Numbered from the stretch's first letter, positions 1-7,294 are shown. The stretch is 9,622 bases of DNA from Chromatiales bacterium (GCA_026984715.1 JALSRO010000358.1:1-9622), one strand, 5' to 3'. Notes: a model not told the origin generated them from the sequence alone. Program-made: numbers and translations.

Positions 1-1293
1 GTCGAGCAAAAGGTTGACCCCCATGCCGTTCCCGGCGGCCAGAGTGGCCTCATCCACCCCTCCTTTCACAATCGATTCAACCAGAAGCAGGGTCTCTGCC
101 ACCTCCATCAGACAGGGCTCATCTGCCATCCGGTGGCCATCGACCACCTCCCGCAACACCTCGTTCTGCTGCCTGATCCGCGTCGCGGCAACCTCCAGCC
201 CGAGAAACTCCAGGGTGGTGGCGAACTGTCTCAGCTCGTTGACCACATCCTGCCACTGTGGCCCCTGCAGGATCCGGTCGGCAGCCAGTTTCTGTATCAC
301 CCGCTTGACGGAGCCCATCTCACTACGCAACGCAGAGAGAGCGCTCTGAACCGATGCCCGATCCGGCCCCTTCAGTTCAGCACACGCCCGCGCAATCCTC
401 TCCCGGGAAGGGAGCGCCTCGTCCAGACGGTAGCGCTCCCGGATCGCCTTCACCGGCTCCCCACCGCCCTGACTGCGGGCCACATGATAGAGCAGGCTGC
501 GTATCAACTCCCTGGGTGGCTCCTTTTGCAGATGCTGCTCGCCCTGCTCGATAATCCGTTTCAACTGGAGATTGATCCTCCCCAGCAGCTGATAGAGCAC
601 TTTCCCGGGTTGCAGCTGCTCTTCACGCAACAGGATCAGAACCGCCTCCGCTATCTGGAACAGCTGACGACCGACCGGGGTGGTGCTGGTCTTCACCAGC
701 GCCTGCATCATTACTGCCAACTGCTCCAGGTAACCTTTCTCTGTCGGATGACGCATCCACTCGAGCAGTGCACGCTCATAGACCGGGCGGAGACGCTTGA
801 TCAGCACTCCGGGACGACCGCTCACCGCAGGTGGGGCAGATGCGCCTTCTTCGGCAGAAAAGTCCAGCACAGGGGAAAACAGCTCATCATCACCAACCGC
901 TGCCGCACCTCGGACGATACGCAGCTCCTCGAGCAGTGGCTTTACGATATAGGGGGATTCGCCCCCTCCACGTTCCAGTTGGTCCAGATAGGCCGGTAGC
1001 TGCAGCAGCGCCTGAATCAAGGCCTCCACCGCCGGGCGTGGCAGTGCGATCTGTCCCCTCTCCAGCGCCTCGGCCAGATGCAGCATCTCGTCGAGCACCG
1101 TTACGGCGCCAGGCTGCTCCACCATCTCCAGGGCGCCACGAACCTGCCGAAGCTGCTCGATGCAGACGGGAAGACGCTTGCGTATCGCTGCGGCGTCACT
1201 GGAGGTGATCAACGCGATACGCGCCGTCATCAGGGAGGCATCCACCTCCTCGCGGATACGGCTCAACAGTGGGGGATTTTCCGTTTCGCTCAT
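1..1293 (-). CDS. chpA: ChpA-type chemosensory histidine kinase, N-terminal part (cut by window edge)
   Basis: The frame is open for 431 codons from an ATG at 1293 to the left edge, so the gene continues outside the window. The predicted N-terminus starts MSETENPPLLSRIREE. Residues about 45-62 read EQLRQVRGALEMVEQPGA, matching the pattern I associate with the N-terminal helical region shared by ChpA and FimL. A second helical block follows (about 165-200, with ERALLEWMRHP). No Hpt histidine motif, kinase core, CheW-like or receiver domain is reached yet; in known ChpA proteins these come later in a polypeptide of roughly 2000 residues or more. A good ribosome binding site (AGGAAAGGG, 1307-1299) lies 5 bases before the start. 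The gene follows pilJ by 35 bases in the same direction, the usual place for the Pil-Chp kinase, which phosphorylates PilG and PilH to control type IV pilus extension and retraction. A stand-alone FimL-like protein cannot be excluded from the visible part. Confidence 0.83.
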   Translation of the reverse strand, partial: MSETENPPLLSRIREEVDASLMTARIALITSSDAAAIRKRLPVCIEQLRQVRGALEMVEQPGAVTVLDEMLHLAEALERGQIALPRPAVEALIQALLQLPAYLDQLERGGGESPYIVKPLLEELRIVRGAAAVGDDELFSPVLDFSAEEGASAPPAVSGRPGVLIKRLRPVYERALLEWMRHPTEKGYLEQLAVMMQALVKTSTTPVGRQLFQIAEAVLILLREEQLQPGKVLYQLLGRINLQLKRIIEQGEQHLQKEPPRELIRSLLYHVARSQGGGEPVKAIRERYRLDEALPSRERIARACAELKGPDRASVQSALSALRSEMGSVKRVIQKLAADRILQGPQWQDVVNELRQFATTLEFLGLEVAATRIRQQNEVLREVVDGHRMADEPCLMEVAETLLLVESIVKGGVDEATLAAGNGMGVNLLLD

Positions 1294-1328
1294 CGGCACC
1301 CTTTCCTGCTATCCTATCCAGCGCCGCA

Positions 1329-3377
1329 TCACTGCGGCAGCTTGAAGCCGGCCACCGACTTCTTCAGCGTATTGACCGAGTCGGCCAGATGACCAATGGC
1401 CTCGGTGGCCCGATTCAAGCCTTCCGAGGTGAGCATGCTGAGTGACTGGATCTCGTTCATGCCGGCGGATACTCCACTCGCCGCTTCCGCATGCTGGCGC
1501 GCTTCTCTGGAGATGTCCTGAATCAGCTCTGCCAGATGCTGGGTACTTTTTTCGATATTCTCCAGATGCTCTCCCGCGTCCTTCGCCAGGCGCGTGCCAG
1601 CGACCACCTCCTCGGTGCTCTGCTCCATGGAGATAACCGCCTCGCTGGTGTCCGCCTGGATGGTCCTCACCAGTGTCTCGATATCGCGTGTGGCGTTGGC
1701 GGAACGCTCTGCCAGCTGCTGCACCTCTCCGGCAACAACGGAGAAGGCGCGTCCCGACTCTCCCGCCATGGCAGCCTGGAGGGAGGCGTTGAGTGCCAGA
1801 ATATTGGTCTGTTCCGCAATATCGTTGATGAGCTCCACGATGTTGCCGATCTCCTGAGAACTCTCCCCCAGCCGCTTGATTCGCTTGGATGTTTCCTGAA
1901 TCTGTTCGCGGATGGTATCCATCCCCTGCACCGTATCGCGCACCACCTGGGCCCCCTTGCCGGCGCTGGCGACCGAGTGTTTGGCCTGCTCCGCAAGATT
2001 CGCCGCATCGGCGGATATTTTCTCCACGGCATCGGCCATGGCGGTAATCTCGCTCGCCGAATCCCGGATCTGGTCCGCCTGCCTGCCGCTGTCCTCGGCC
2101 AGCCGCTGGGTGGTACTCTGCACCTCCTGGGCTGCACCGGAGACCTGCCGTGTAGTATCGTTGATGGAGCGGACCAGATGGCGCAGCGCATCGACGGCGT
2201 AGTTGACCGAGTCGGCGATGGCGCCTGTGATGTCCTCGGTTACGGTGGCCTGGACGGTCAGGTCGCCATCGGCGAGAGTTCCCATTTCATCCAGCAGGCG
2301 CAGAATGGCCTGCTGGTTGCGCTGGTTTTGTTCCTCACTGAGACGCTTCTGCTCTTCGCTGGCCGCCAATCGCTGTTTGTCCTCACGGCGCAACTGGAAT
2401 GCGATCATGACCAGCAACAGCAGTGCCACTGCACCCAGCAAATAGTTGAAGAGTGTCCAGCGCTGCAGCCGGGTATCGAACCGGGAGAACTCCTGCTCCA
2501 GTCCCTCGATGGCATCGAGTAACCTTTCGGCACCTCCGTTCATCTCCTGTGCAACGGTTCCCACCTTCGAAACGACGGGCATTACCGCCGCGATCGAACG
2601 CTTGCCGGCTTCCAGACGGGAGAGCCGGGCCGACAACTGCTCCAGTTTCTGCCGCACTTCCCGATGCCGTATCCGTATTACGCCGAGGGACTGATCCCCG
2701 TTTAGCATGCCGTTCACCACTTGGCCAAAGCGGTCGAGATCGCTCTCCAGTTCCTCCATGGCGGAACGGCCCTGCTCCCCACCGGAAACGATGAGATCGA
2801 GATTCCGCCCGACCCGCTGCAGTAACATCAGCTGGCGAGTTGCAATATAGACCTGCCCGGCATAGGCCCCGCGCTGGATCAACGCCGTGGCGATCTCCTC
2901 ACTGACAGACTGCAGCTCCGGCAGGCTCTGCCTGATATTCTGCATCGCCTCGCGCAACCGGAAGATATCCTCCTGATAGGCGAGAATGGTGTCGGCACTG
3001 TTACGATACTTGCGCCACAAGACGGCGAGCTTCTCCACCCCCCCTTCCCCACCACGGGAGAGCGGAGGGAGGCCGGTCTCGATGTTGCCGCCCTGCAGCT
3101 GCAGGATGGCCTGCTCAAGCCGGTCCCGGTATCTCTTCAGTGCGGTGAATGCGGGTACATCACCCGCTGCGGCCAGCTCGGCATGCTTGTCCATCTGCTG
3201 GGTACTGGAGCGCATCAGGTCGGTCAGATTGCGATACTCCTGATAGTAGCGAGCCTGAACGGCAGCATAGCTGTAGATTCCCACCATCGCCGCAACCGCC
3301 GCCAGCAGCAGAATCAGCAGAATGACCGTGCTACCTCCCCGTTGCATCTTTGTTGTTCTGTATCCCATCGTGATCAT
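1329..3377 (-). CDS. pilJ: PilJ, methyl-accepting chemoreceptor for type IV pili
   Basis: This 682-residue protein has the length and layout of PilJ. After a short cytoplasmic tail comes membrane segment 1 (about 17-38), a long periplasmic helical sensor region (about 40-305), membrane segment 2 (about 309-328), a HAMP-like linker (about 330-405, with GTLADGDLTVQATV) and a cytoplasmic coiled-coil signalling domain to the C-terminus. The hairpin tip spans about 517-563 and includes INDIAEQTNILALNASLQAA and GEVQQLAERSANAT. It reads LQAAMAGESGRAF where canonical receptors have EAARAGEQGRGF, a variation I recall as typical of PilJ. PilJ passes pilus or surface signals through PilI to the ChpA kinase. 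The first ATG (3377) is weakly supported by TAGGGG; an in-frame ATG at 3368 is an alternative. A glycine-rich stretch at about 103-115 is encoded by an imperfect palindrome (see the repeat at 3035-3072). The gene lies 33 bases after pilI and 35 before chpA. Confidence 0.95.
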   Translation of the reverse strand: MITMGYRTTKMQRGGSTVILLILLLAAVAAMVGIYSYAAVQARYYQEYRNLTDLMRSSTQQMDKHAELAAAGDVPAFTALKRYRDRLEQAILQLQGGNIETGLPPLSRGGEGGVEKLAVLWRKYRNSADTILAYQEDIFRLREAMQNIRQSLPELQSVSEEIATALIQRGAYAGQVYIATRQLMLLQRVGRNLDLIVSGGEQGRSAMEELESDLDRFGQVVNGMLNGDQSLGVIRIRHREVRQKLEQLSARLSRLEAGKRSIAAVMPVVSKVGTVAQEMNGGAERLLDAIEGLEQEFSRFDTRLQRWTLFNYLLGAVALLLLVMIAFQLRREDKQRLAASEEQKRLSEEQNQRNQQAILRLLDEMGTLADGDLTVQATVTEDITGAIADSVNYAVDALRHLVRSINDTTRQVSGAAQEVQSTTQRLAEDSGRQADQIRDSASEITAMADAVEKISADAANLAEQAKHSVASAGKGAQVVRDTVQGMDTIREQIQETSKRIKRLGESSQEIGNIVELINDIAEQTNILALNASLQAAMAGESGRAFSVVAGEVQQLAERSANATRDIETLVRTIQADTSEAVISMEQSTEEVVAGTRLAKDAGEHLENIEKSTQHLAELIQDISREARQHAEAASGVSAGMNEIQSLSMLTSEGLNRATEAIGHLADSVNTLKKSVAGFKLPQ
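3035..3072 (-). repeat. Imperfect inverted repeat inside pilJ (C7/G7 tract), possible REP-like insert
   Basis: On the pilJ coding strand a pyrimidine-rich arm (CCTCCCTCCGCTCTCCC) is followed by GTGGT and a purine-rich arm (GGGGAAGGGGGGGTGG). Pairing the arms outward from the loop gives a stem of about 16 positions with a few mismatches and several G-T pairs. The encoded peptide is LPPLSRGGEGGVE, which resembles the translations of small palindromic intergenic elements that sometimes sit in frame within bacterial genes. That origin is an inference from its look. The 7-base homopolymer (3038-3044 on the plus strand) could also be prone to slippage. Confidence 0.5.
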
Positions 3378-3410
3378 GCCCCTACCCGCTGTTACGCGCC
3401 GATGTACCGG

Positions 3411-3959
3411 TCAACCAAGGCTCAAATCGATGAATCCCGGACTCTCCATCAGTGCCTCCATACTGAATTCGCCCCACACAACTCCGTCCTGCTGCAGGCT
3501 GCCGAGCAGATAGTCACCCAGCTCAGCAGGATAGGGGTGGGGATCGGTCCACTCATCCTGCTGGCGGAAGTGACGAATGCCCAACACCTCGGAGACCAGC
3601 AGACCACATTCGAGACTCCCCTGACACACCAGCAGAATGCGGTTGGCTGGATCGGGTGGAAGCCGTTCGCCCCAGAAGAAATCCGCCAGATCCACGACCG
3701 GCAGTGCCTCTCCATGCACATTGGCGACCCCAATGACCCAGGGGTGGGTTCCAGGCACGCGGGTGGTACGAGGCGGAACGAGGATCTCGCGCACCATCCC
3801 CTGCCGCGCCACAAGGTGCCACTGGTTGAGTCGAAAGGTGATCCCTTTCCAGCTTCCCGGACTCTCCTCCCCCTCCGGTAGCGGCGCCGCAGCCTCCCGT
3901 ATCCTCTGCTCGACAGTATGCAGCAGTTCGAACGGGCTGCGTATGCCTGTATCGCTCAT
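3411..3959 (-). CDS. pilI: PilI, CheW-like chemosensory adaptor
   Basis: This 182-residue soluble protein is a CheW-domain adaptor that couples the PilJ receptor to the ChpA kinase. The CheW fold covers about residues 36-175. The clearest stretch is at about 74-95, WVIGVANVHGEALPVVDLAD, which matches the CheW consensus of a GVANVRG-type turn followed by a PVVDL strand. RILLVCQ and LLVSEVLGIRHF further on fit the second CheW sub-barrel, including the VDEVLGI-type segment. About 35 residues precede the domain, as in PilI. The ATG overlaps the pilH stop by 4 bases (ATGA, 3956-3959), so translation is probably coupled; GGAGG lies 13 bases upstream and AGG 4 bases upstream. The gene order pilH-pilI-pilJ supports PilI rather than a flagellar CheW. 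It has no membrane segment. Confidence 0.93.
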   Translation of the reverse strand: MSDTGIRSPFELLHTVEQRIREAAAPLPEGEESPGSWKGITFRLNQWHLVARQGMVREILVPPRTTRVPGTHPWVIGVANVHGEALPVVDLADFFWGERLPPDPANRILLVCQGSLECGLLVSEVLGIRHFRQQDEWTDPHPYPAELGDYLLGSLQQDGVVWGEFSMEALMESPGFIDLSLG

Positions 3960-4336
3960 TGAGCCTGCTTTTCCTCCATCAACAGAGAGCTGATCCTGCC
4001 AACCAGCAGCTCTTCGTTTACCGGCTTGGCGAGATAGTCTCTGGCGCCCTGGCGCAGCCCCCAGACCCGATCGCTTTCCTGCCCCTTGGTGGACAGAATG
4101 ACTATTGGGATGGAGGCGGTCTCCGGATCACTGCTCAGCTGCCGTGTTGCCTGAAAACCGTTCAGTCCCGGCATGACGATATCCATCAGGACCAGATCAG
4201 GCCTCTCCTCACGAATCTTCTCGATCCCCTCTTCACCGTTGGCCGCCACCGAGACGGAGTAGCCATGCTTCTCCAGCATGGTCCGGAACACATGAACCTC
4301 GGTCGGCGAATCATCTACAATCAATATTTGCGCCAT
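3956..4336 (-). CDS. pilH: PilH, single-domain CheY-like response regulator
   Basis: This 126-residue protein is a stand-alone receiver domain. The acidic pair is Asp8-Asp9 (AQILIVDDSPTE), the phosphoacceptor is Asp52 (LVLMDIVMPGLNGF), the switch hydroxyl is Ser82 (VILSTKGQ) and the conserved lysine is Lys104 (DYLAKPV). It has no output domain, so it acts by protein contact, like PilH of Pseudomonas, which modulates the Pil-Chp kinase and pilus retraction. I chose the ATG at 4336 because it puts MAQILIVDDSP at the normal receiver start. An upstream in-frame TTG (4372) would add 12 unconserved residues and would lie at the predicted transcription start. A GGGGGAG just before the ATG is a closely spaced ribosome site. 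The stop overlaps pilI by 4 bases. A promoter for this gene is predicted at 4376-4403. Confidence 0.93.
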   Translation of the reverse strand: MAQILIVDDSPTEVHVFRTMLEKHGYSVSVAANGEEGIEKIREERPDLVLMDIVMPGLNGFQATRQLSSDPETASIPIVILSTKGQESDRVWGLRQGARDYLAKPVNEELLVGRISSLLMEEKQAQ

Positions 4337-4375
4337 GCTCCCCCCATGTTTGCAATTACCGGTTTCCGTCAAACG

Positions 4376-4403
4376 ATTCTACACCCGTCACCGGCGGCGT
4401 CAA
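4376..4403 (-). promoter_or_regulatory. Sigma70-like promoter for pilH-pilI-pilJ-chpA
   Basis: On the minus strand a -35 box TTGACG (4403-4398) is separated by 16 bases from a -10 box TAGAAT (4381-4376). Each box is one base from consensus. Transcription would start near 4369, leaving about 33 bases before the pilH ATG. It falls in the 119-base gap between pilG and pilH, which otherwise has no reason to be longer than the other gaps in this cluster. Confidence 0.6.
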
Positions 4404-4429
4404 AATTACGACATGTAGAACAGCATCGA

Positions 4430-4448
4430 CCGAAACCGCCGGTTCCGG
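4430..4448 (-). other. Hairpin just downstream of pilG
   Basis: Read on the minus strand, CCGGAACC-GGC-GGTTTCGG forms an 8-pair stem with one G-T wobble and a 3-base loop, starting 7 bases after the pilG stop codon. No run of T follows, so it does not look like a classic intrinsic terminator. It may partly attenuate read-through or protect the 3' end of a pilG transcript. Confidence 0.4.
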
Positions 4449-4455
4449 GAGATTC

Positions 4456-4884
4456 CTAACCCTCGGACTCTCCCCGTTCCGTGCAGAGCGCGAGGATATC
4501 CAGCAACTCGTCGCGGCTGAACGGCTTGGTTATGTAGTGGTCGGCCCCCACCAGCTTGCTGCGGGCCCGATCGAACAAGCCATCCTTGCTGGTGAGCATG
4601 ACCACCGGTATATGCTTGAACTTACTGTTCTGTTTGATCAGTGCACAGGTCTGAAAACCGTCGAGGCGCGGCATGGTTATATCGATGAATATGATATCCG
4701 GCCGGTGATCCACGATCCGGGCAAGGGACTCGAAACCGTCCGACGCGGTAACCACATCACACCCGGCACCCTCCAACAGCGCCTTGGCACTCTGGCGAAC
4801 GGTCTTGCTGTCATCGATCAGAACCACTCTCAAACCATCGAAACCCCTGTCAGCGGTTGTCTCAACACTCTTCACCTTATTCAC
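4456..4884 (-). CDS. pilG: PilG, CheY-like response regulator of the Pil-Chp system
   Basis: This is a single receiver domain of about 142 residues. Counting from the chosen start, the acidic pair is Asp24-Asp25 (VVLIDDSKTVRQSA), the phosphoacceptor is Asp68 (IIFIDITMPRLDGFQTCALI), the switch residue is Thr98 (VVMLTSKDGLFDRAR) and the lysine is Lys120 (YITKPFS). The TCALIK, SKDGLFD and TKPFS stretches resemble Pseudomonas PilG closely, more than they resemble PilH. PilG receives phosphate from ChpA and promotes pilus extension. The start is uncertain: there is no in-frame ATG near the domain. GTG at 4884 is used here, with GGGTGG upstream; GTG at 4875 or a TTG at the DGLRVV segment are alternatives, and the frame stays open to a GTG at 5013. 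It is the first gene of the minus-strand cluster, 119 bases before pilH, and divergent from gshA. Confidence 0.92.
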   Translation of the reverse strand: MNKVKSVETTADRGFDGLRVVLIDDSKTVRQSAKALLEGAGCDVVTASDGFESLARIVDHRPDIIFIDITMPRLDGFQTCALIKQNSKFKHIPVVMLTSKDGLFDRARSKLVGADHYITKPFSRDELLDILALCTERGESEG

Positions 4885-4945
4885 ATCGGCCCACCCGTGC
4901 TTGCCTGAACGATAGGAACACAGAACCCCAACGGGATTCTGCAAA

Positions 4946-4954
4946 TGGTATAAT
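4946..4954 (+). promoter_or_regulatory. Extended -10 promoter for the gshA operon
   Basis: The plus strand carries TGGTATAAT, a perfect extended -10 (TGn plus TATAAT). No -35 hexamer is recognisable at the usual distance, which is normal for extended -10 promoters. Transcription would start at about 4961, giving a leader of about 100 bases before the gshA ATG. The box overlaps a short inverted repeat, ATAAT-TCG-ATTAT (4950-4962), whose other arm may be a -10 for pilG. Confidence 0.5.
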
Positions 4955-4957
4955 TCG

Positions 4958-4963
4958 ATTATG
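4958..4963 (-). promoter_or_regulatory. Possible -10 box for pilG
   Basis: Read on the minus strand the hexamer is CATAAT, one base from consensus, and it forms the second arm of the ATAAT-TCG-ATTAT repeat. No convincing -35 lies 16-18 bases upstream. If used, the transcript would begin near 4951 and leave about 67 bases before the GTG at 4884. It is tentative, but a divergent promoter is needed somewhere here. Confidence 0.25.
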
Positions 4964-5060
4964 CACGATACATGCCGCTCCACCGCGAACTGGTTCAACC
5001 AACCGGACAGCACGGCGCGGATGCCTCCGTTCCATCGCTAACCATACAAGCCGTTCCCAA

Positions 5061-6350
5061 ATGAACCAGGACCATCTCTCTGCGGTACCCCATCTTACCA
5101 CTGCACTCTCCGGGCCGCTCCTGCAGCTCGAATCCCATTTTCTGGAGCATCAGCCTCACATCGAGGCCTGGTTCCGTGCCCAGTGGCAGCTCTCTGCCGC
5201 GCCGGTCTACGCCTCGGTGGATCTGCGCAACGCCGGCTTCAAACTGGCACCGGTGGACACCAATCTGTTTCCCGCAGGATTCAATAACCTCAATCCCGCC
5301 TTCACACCTCTCTGTATCCAGGCGCTGCAATCCGCCATCGAACACGACTGCCCGACCGCCATGCGCGTCTTGATCATCGCCGAGAGCCACACTCGCAACA
5401 AATTCTATCTGGAAAGCGTCGCCACCCTCCGGGATCTGGTGGCGAAAGCCGGTTTCGAGGTGCGCACCGGTACCCTGATGGAAACCGGCGAGGCGCTGCC
5501 GGTCGTTCTCCCCTCGGGCAGACAGCTGTTGCTGGAGCCATTGAACCGGTTCGGCAACAAGGTGGGGGTGGCCGGTTTCACGCCCTGTCTGATCCTGCTC
5601 AACAACGATCTCTCCAGCGGCCGCCCCGCCATTCTGGAGAATATCGAGCAGTGTATCGCCCCACCACTGATCTCGGGGTGGAGCAGCCGACTCAAGTCCG
5701 AACACTTCAAACACTATCGCCAAGTGGCGAAAGAGTTTTCCGAAGTGGTGGAGATCGACCCATGGCTGATCGACCCCCTGTTCCGCAACTGCGGCGAGAT
5801 CAACTTCATGAAGCGCGAGGGAGAGGAGTGCCTGGCCCGCAACACCGATATTCTGCTGCGAGCCATCCGTCAGAAGTATGAGCAGTACGGAATAGACAAG
5901 AAACCTTTCGTCGTGGTGAAGGCGGATGCCGGCACCTACGGCATGGCAGTGATGACCGCCCATGATGCCGATGAAGTGCGTGAGCTGAACCGCAAACAAC
6001 GGACCCGCATGTCCGCCGCAAAAGGGGGGCAGGGAGTGAGCAAGGTGATCATCCAGGAGGGGGTCTACACCTTCGAGACGTGGGGTGACGAGGAAGCAGT
6101 GGCAGAACCGGTCGTGTATATGATCGACCACTTCGTGGTGGGTGGTTTCTATCGGGTCCATACCGGCCGTGGCTCGAACGAAAACCTGAACGCCCCCGGC
6201 ATGCACTTCGAGCCTCTCGCCTTTGCCGAACCGCTCAACAACCCCGATACCACCCAAGATCCGGATGCCAACCCGAATCGCTTCTACGCCTATGGAGTGG
6301 TCGCACGGCTCGCCCTGCTCGCTGCGGCCCGGGAGACTGCAACCTCATGA
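5061..6350 (+). CDS. gshA: Glutamate--cysteine ligase, GshA family found in Acidithiobacillus and relatives
   Basis: The 429-residue cytoplasmic enzyme joins glutamate and cysteine with ATP to give gamma-glutamylcysteine, the first step of glutathione synthesis. It is not the E. coli GshA type (about 520 aa) nor the plant/alphaproteobacterial type. The pattern fits the separate ~430 aa family described for Thiobacillus/Acidithiobacillus ferrooxidans: VYASVDLRNAGFKLAPVDTN (about 49-68) near the N-terminus, NLFPAGFNNL, IIAESHTRN (105-113), INFMKREGEE and a glycine-rich VVVKADAGTYGMAVM stretch (284-298), which looks like an ATP-grasp-type loop. The ATG at 5061 starts the conserved part. The frame is open upstream to 4857, but that extension crosses the divergent promoter and pilG and is arginine- and serine-rich shadow. 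No Shine-Dalgarno sequence is visible before the ATG. The stop overlaps gshB by 4 bases, so the two steps of the pathway are made together. Family assignment is from memory of the motifs. Confidence 0.92.
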   Translation: MNQDHLSAVPHLTTALSGPLLQLESHFLEHQPHIEAWFRAQWQLSAAPVYASVDLRNAGFKLAPVDTNLFPAGFNNLNPAFTPLCIQALQSAIEHDCPTAMRVLIIAESHTRNKFYLESVATLRDLVAKAGFEVRTGTLMETGEALPVVLPSGRQLLLEPLNRFGNKVGVAGFTPCLILLNNDLSSGRPAILENIEQCIAPPLISGWSSRLKSEHFKHYRQVAKEFSEVVEIDPWLIDPLFRNCGEINFMKREGEECLARNTDILLRAIRQKYEQYGIDKKPFVVVKADAGTYGMAVMTAHDADEVRELNRKQRTRMSAAKGGQGVSKVIIQEGVYTFETWGDEEAVAEPVVYMIDHFVVGGFYRVHTGRGSNENLNAPGMHFEPLAFAEPLNNPDTTQDPDANPNRFYAYGVVARLALLAAARETATS

Positions 6351-7294
6351 CCGTCAGGATCGGGGTGGTGATGGATCCCATCGCCTCCATCAAACCGCAC
6401 AAGGATACCACCCTGGCGATGCTGCTGGCAGCCCAGTCTAGGGGGTGGCGGCTAAGCTACATGGAGATGGACGACCTGTGGCTGCGCGATGGCAGAGTGT
6501 ACAGCCGGCAGCGTCCCTTGCAGGTTCATGACGATGAGCGGCACTGGTTCGAGCTGGGGGATGGGCAGTGCGCTCCACTCGCTACGCTGGACGTGGTGCT
6601 GATGCGCAAGGATCCCCCTTTCGACATGGAGTATATCTACGCAACCTACCTGCTGGAGCAGGCCGAGCGGGAGGGGGTACTGGTGGTGAATCGCCCACGC
6701 AGTCTGCGTGACGCCAATGAGAAGCTGTTCACCGCCTGGTTTCCCCACTGCACCCCGCCGACTGTGGTAACCCGCAGTGCCAGCCGGCTGCGCGACTTCA
6801 TCGGCGAACAGGGCGATGCCATTCTGAAACCCCTGGATGGCATGGGCGGTCACTCGATATTCCGTCTTGGGGTGGGTGATCCAAACATGAATGTCGTAAT
6901 CGAAACGCTGACACAATATGGACGGCGTTACACCATGGCGCAGCGCTATCTTCCCGAAATCCGGCAGGGGGACAAGCGCATTCTGCTGATCGACGGTGAA
7001 GCCGTACCCTATGCCCTGGCGCGTATCCCTGCCAGCGGCGAGACCCGAGCCAACCTGGCGGCTGGTGGCAGCGGCGTGGGACAGGAGCTGAGTGAGCGGG
7101 ATCGCTGGATCTGTCAACAGGTAGGACCCACCCTGCGGGACAAGGGGCTGCTGTTTGCAGGTCTGGATATCATTGGTGATTTCCTCACCGAGATAAATGT
7201 CACCAGCCCCACTGGTGCCAGGGAACTCGACCGCTGGTTCGGCCTCTCAATAGGGGGGCAACTGATGGAGTGCATCGCAGCAAAACTGACATGA
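6347..7294 (+). CDS. gshB: Glutathione synthetase
   Basis: This 315-residue protein is almost exactly the length of E. coli GshB (316). It adds glycine to gamma-glutamylcysteine with ATP. An N-terminal substrate domain (MTVRIGVVMDPIASIKPHKD, 1-20, then VVLMRKDPPFDMEYIY at 83-98) is followed by an ATP-grasp domain. Visible ATP-grasp motifs are ILKPLDGMGGHSIFR (159-173), GDKRILLIDGE (208-218), IPASGETRANLAAGG (227-241) and the metal- and substrate-binding C-terminal stretch DIIGDFLTEINVTSPTG (274-290), with Glu282 and Asn284 in the usual EIN positions. No key residue appears to be missing. It overlaps gshA by ATGA at 6347-6350 and overlaps apbE by ATGA at 7291-7294. In Pseudomonas aeruginosa gshB also sits beside the divergent pilG. 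Confidence 0.97.
   Translation: MTVRIGVVMDPIASIKPHKDTTLAMLLAAQSRGWRLSYMEMDDLWLRDGRVYSRQRPLQVHDDERHWFELGDGQCAPLATLDVVLMRKDPPFDMEYIYATYLLEQAEREGVLVVNRPRSLRDANEKLFTAWFPHCTPPTVVTRSASRLRDFIGEQGDAILKPLDGMGGHSIFRLGVGDPNMNVVIETLTQYGRRYTMAQRYLPEIRQGDKRILLIDGEAVPYALARIPASGETRANLAAGGSGVGQELSERDRWICQQVGPTLRDKGLLFAGLDIIGDFLTEINVTSPTGARELDRWFGLSIGGQLMECIAAKLT

Noticed and set aside
133..999. Plus-strand open frame of 288 codons opposite chpA
   Set aside because: It lies wholly antisense to the ChpA frame, has no recognisable domain and no ribosome site. GC-rich codon bias explains the lack of stops.
1491..2522. Plus-strand open frame of 343 codons opposite pilJ
   Set aside because: It is antisense to the heptad-rich PilJ signalling domain; its composition (Leu, Gly, His, Gln) mirrors the reverse complement of receptor codons. 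No family resemblance.
4430..4448. Intrinsic terminator after pilG
   Set aside because: The hairpin is good but no T-run follows on the minus strand, so it is listed only as a hairpin.
4857..5060. N-terminal extension of gshA upstream of 5061
   Set aside because: It would overlap the pilG start and both predicted promoters and encodes an Arg/Ser/Thr-rich sequence not like the enzyme family.
4995..6257. Minus-strand open frame of 420 codons opposite gshA
   Set aside because: It covers a clear gshA gene with conserved motifs and is rich in His, Gly and Gln, typical of antisense shadow. Long, but without domain or start signals.
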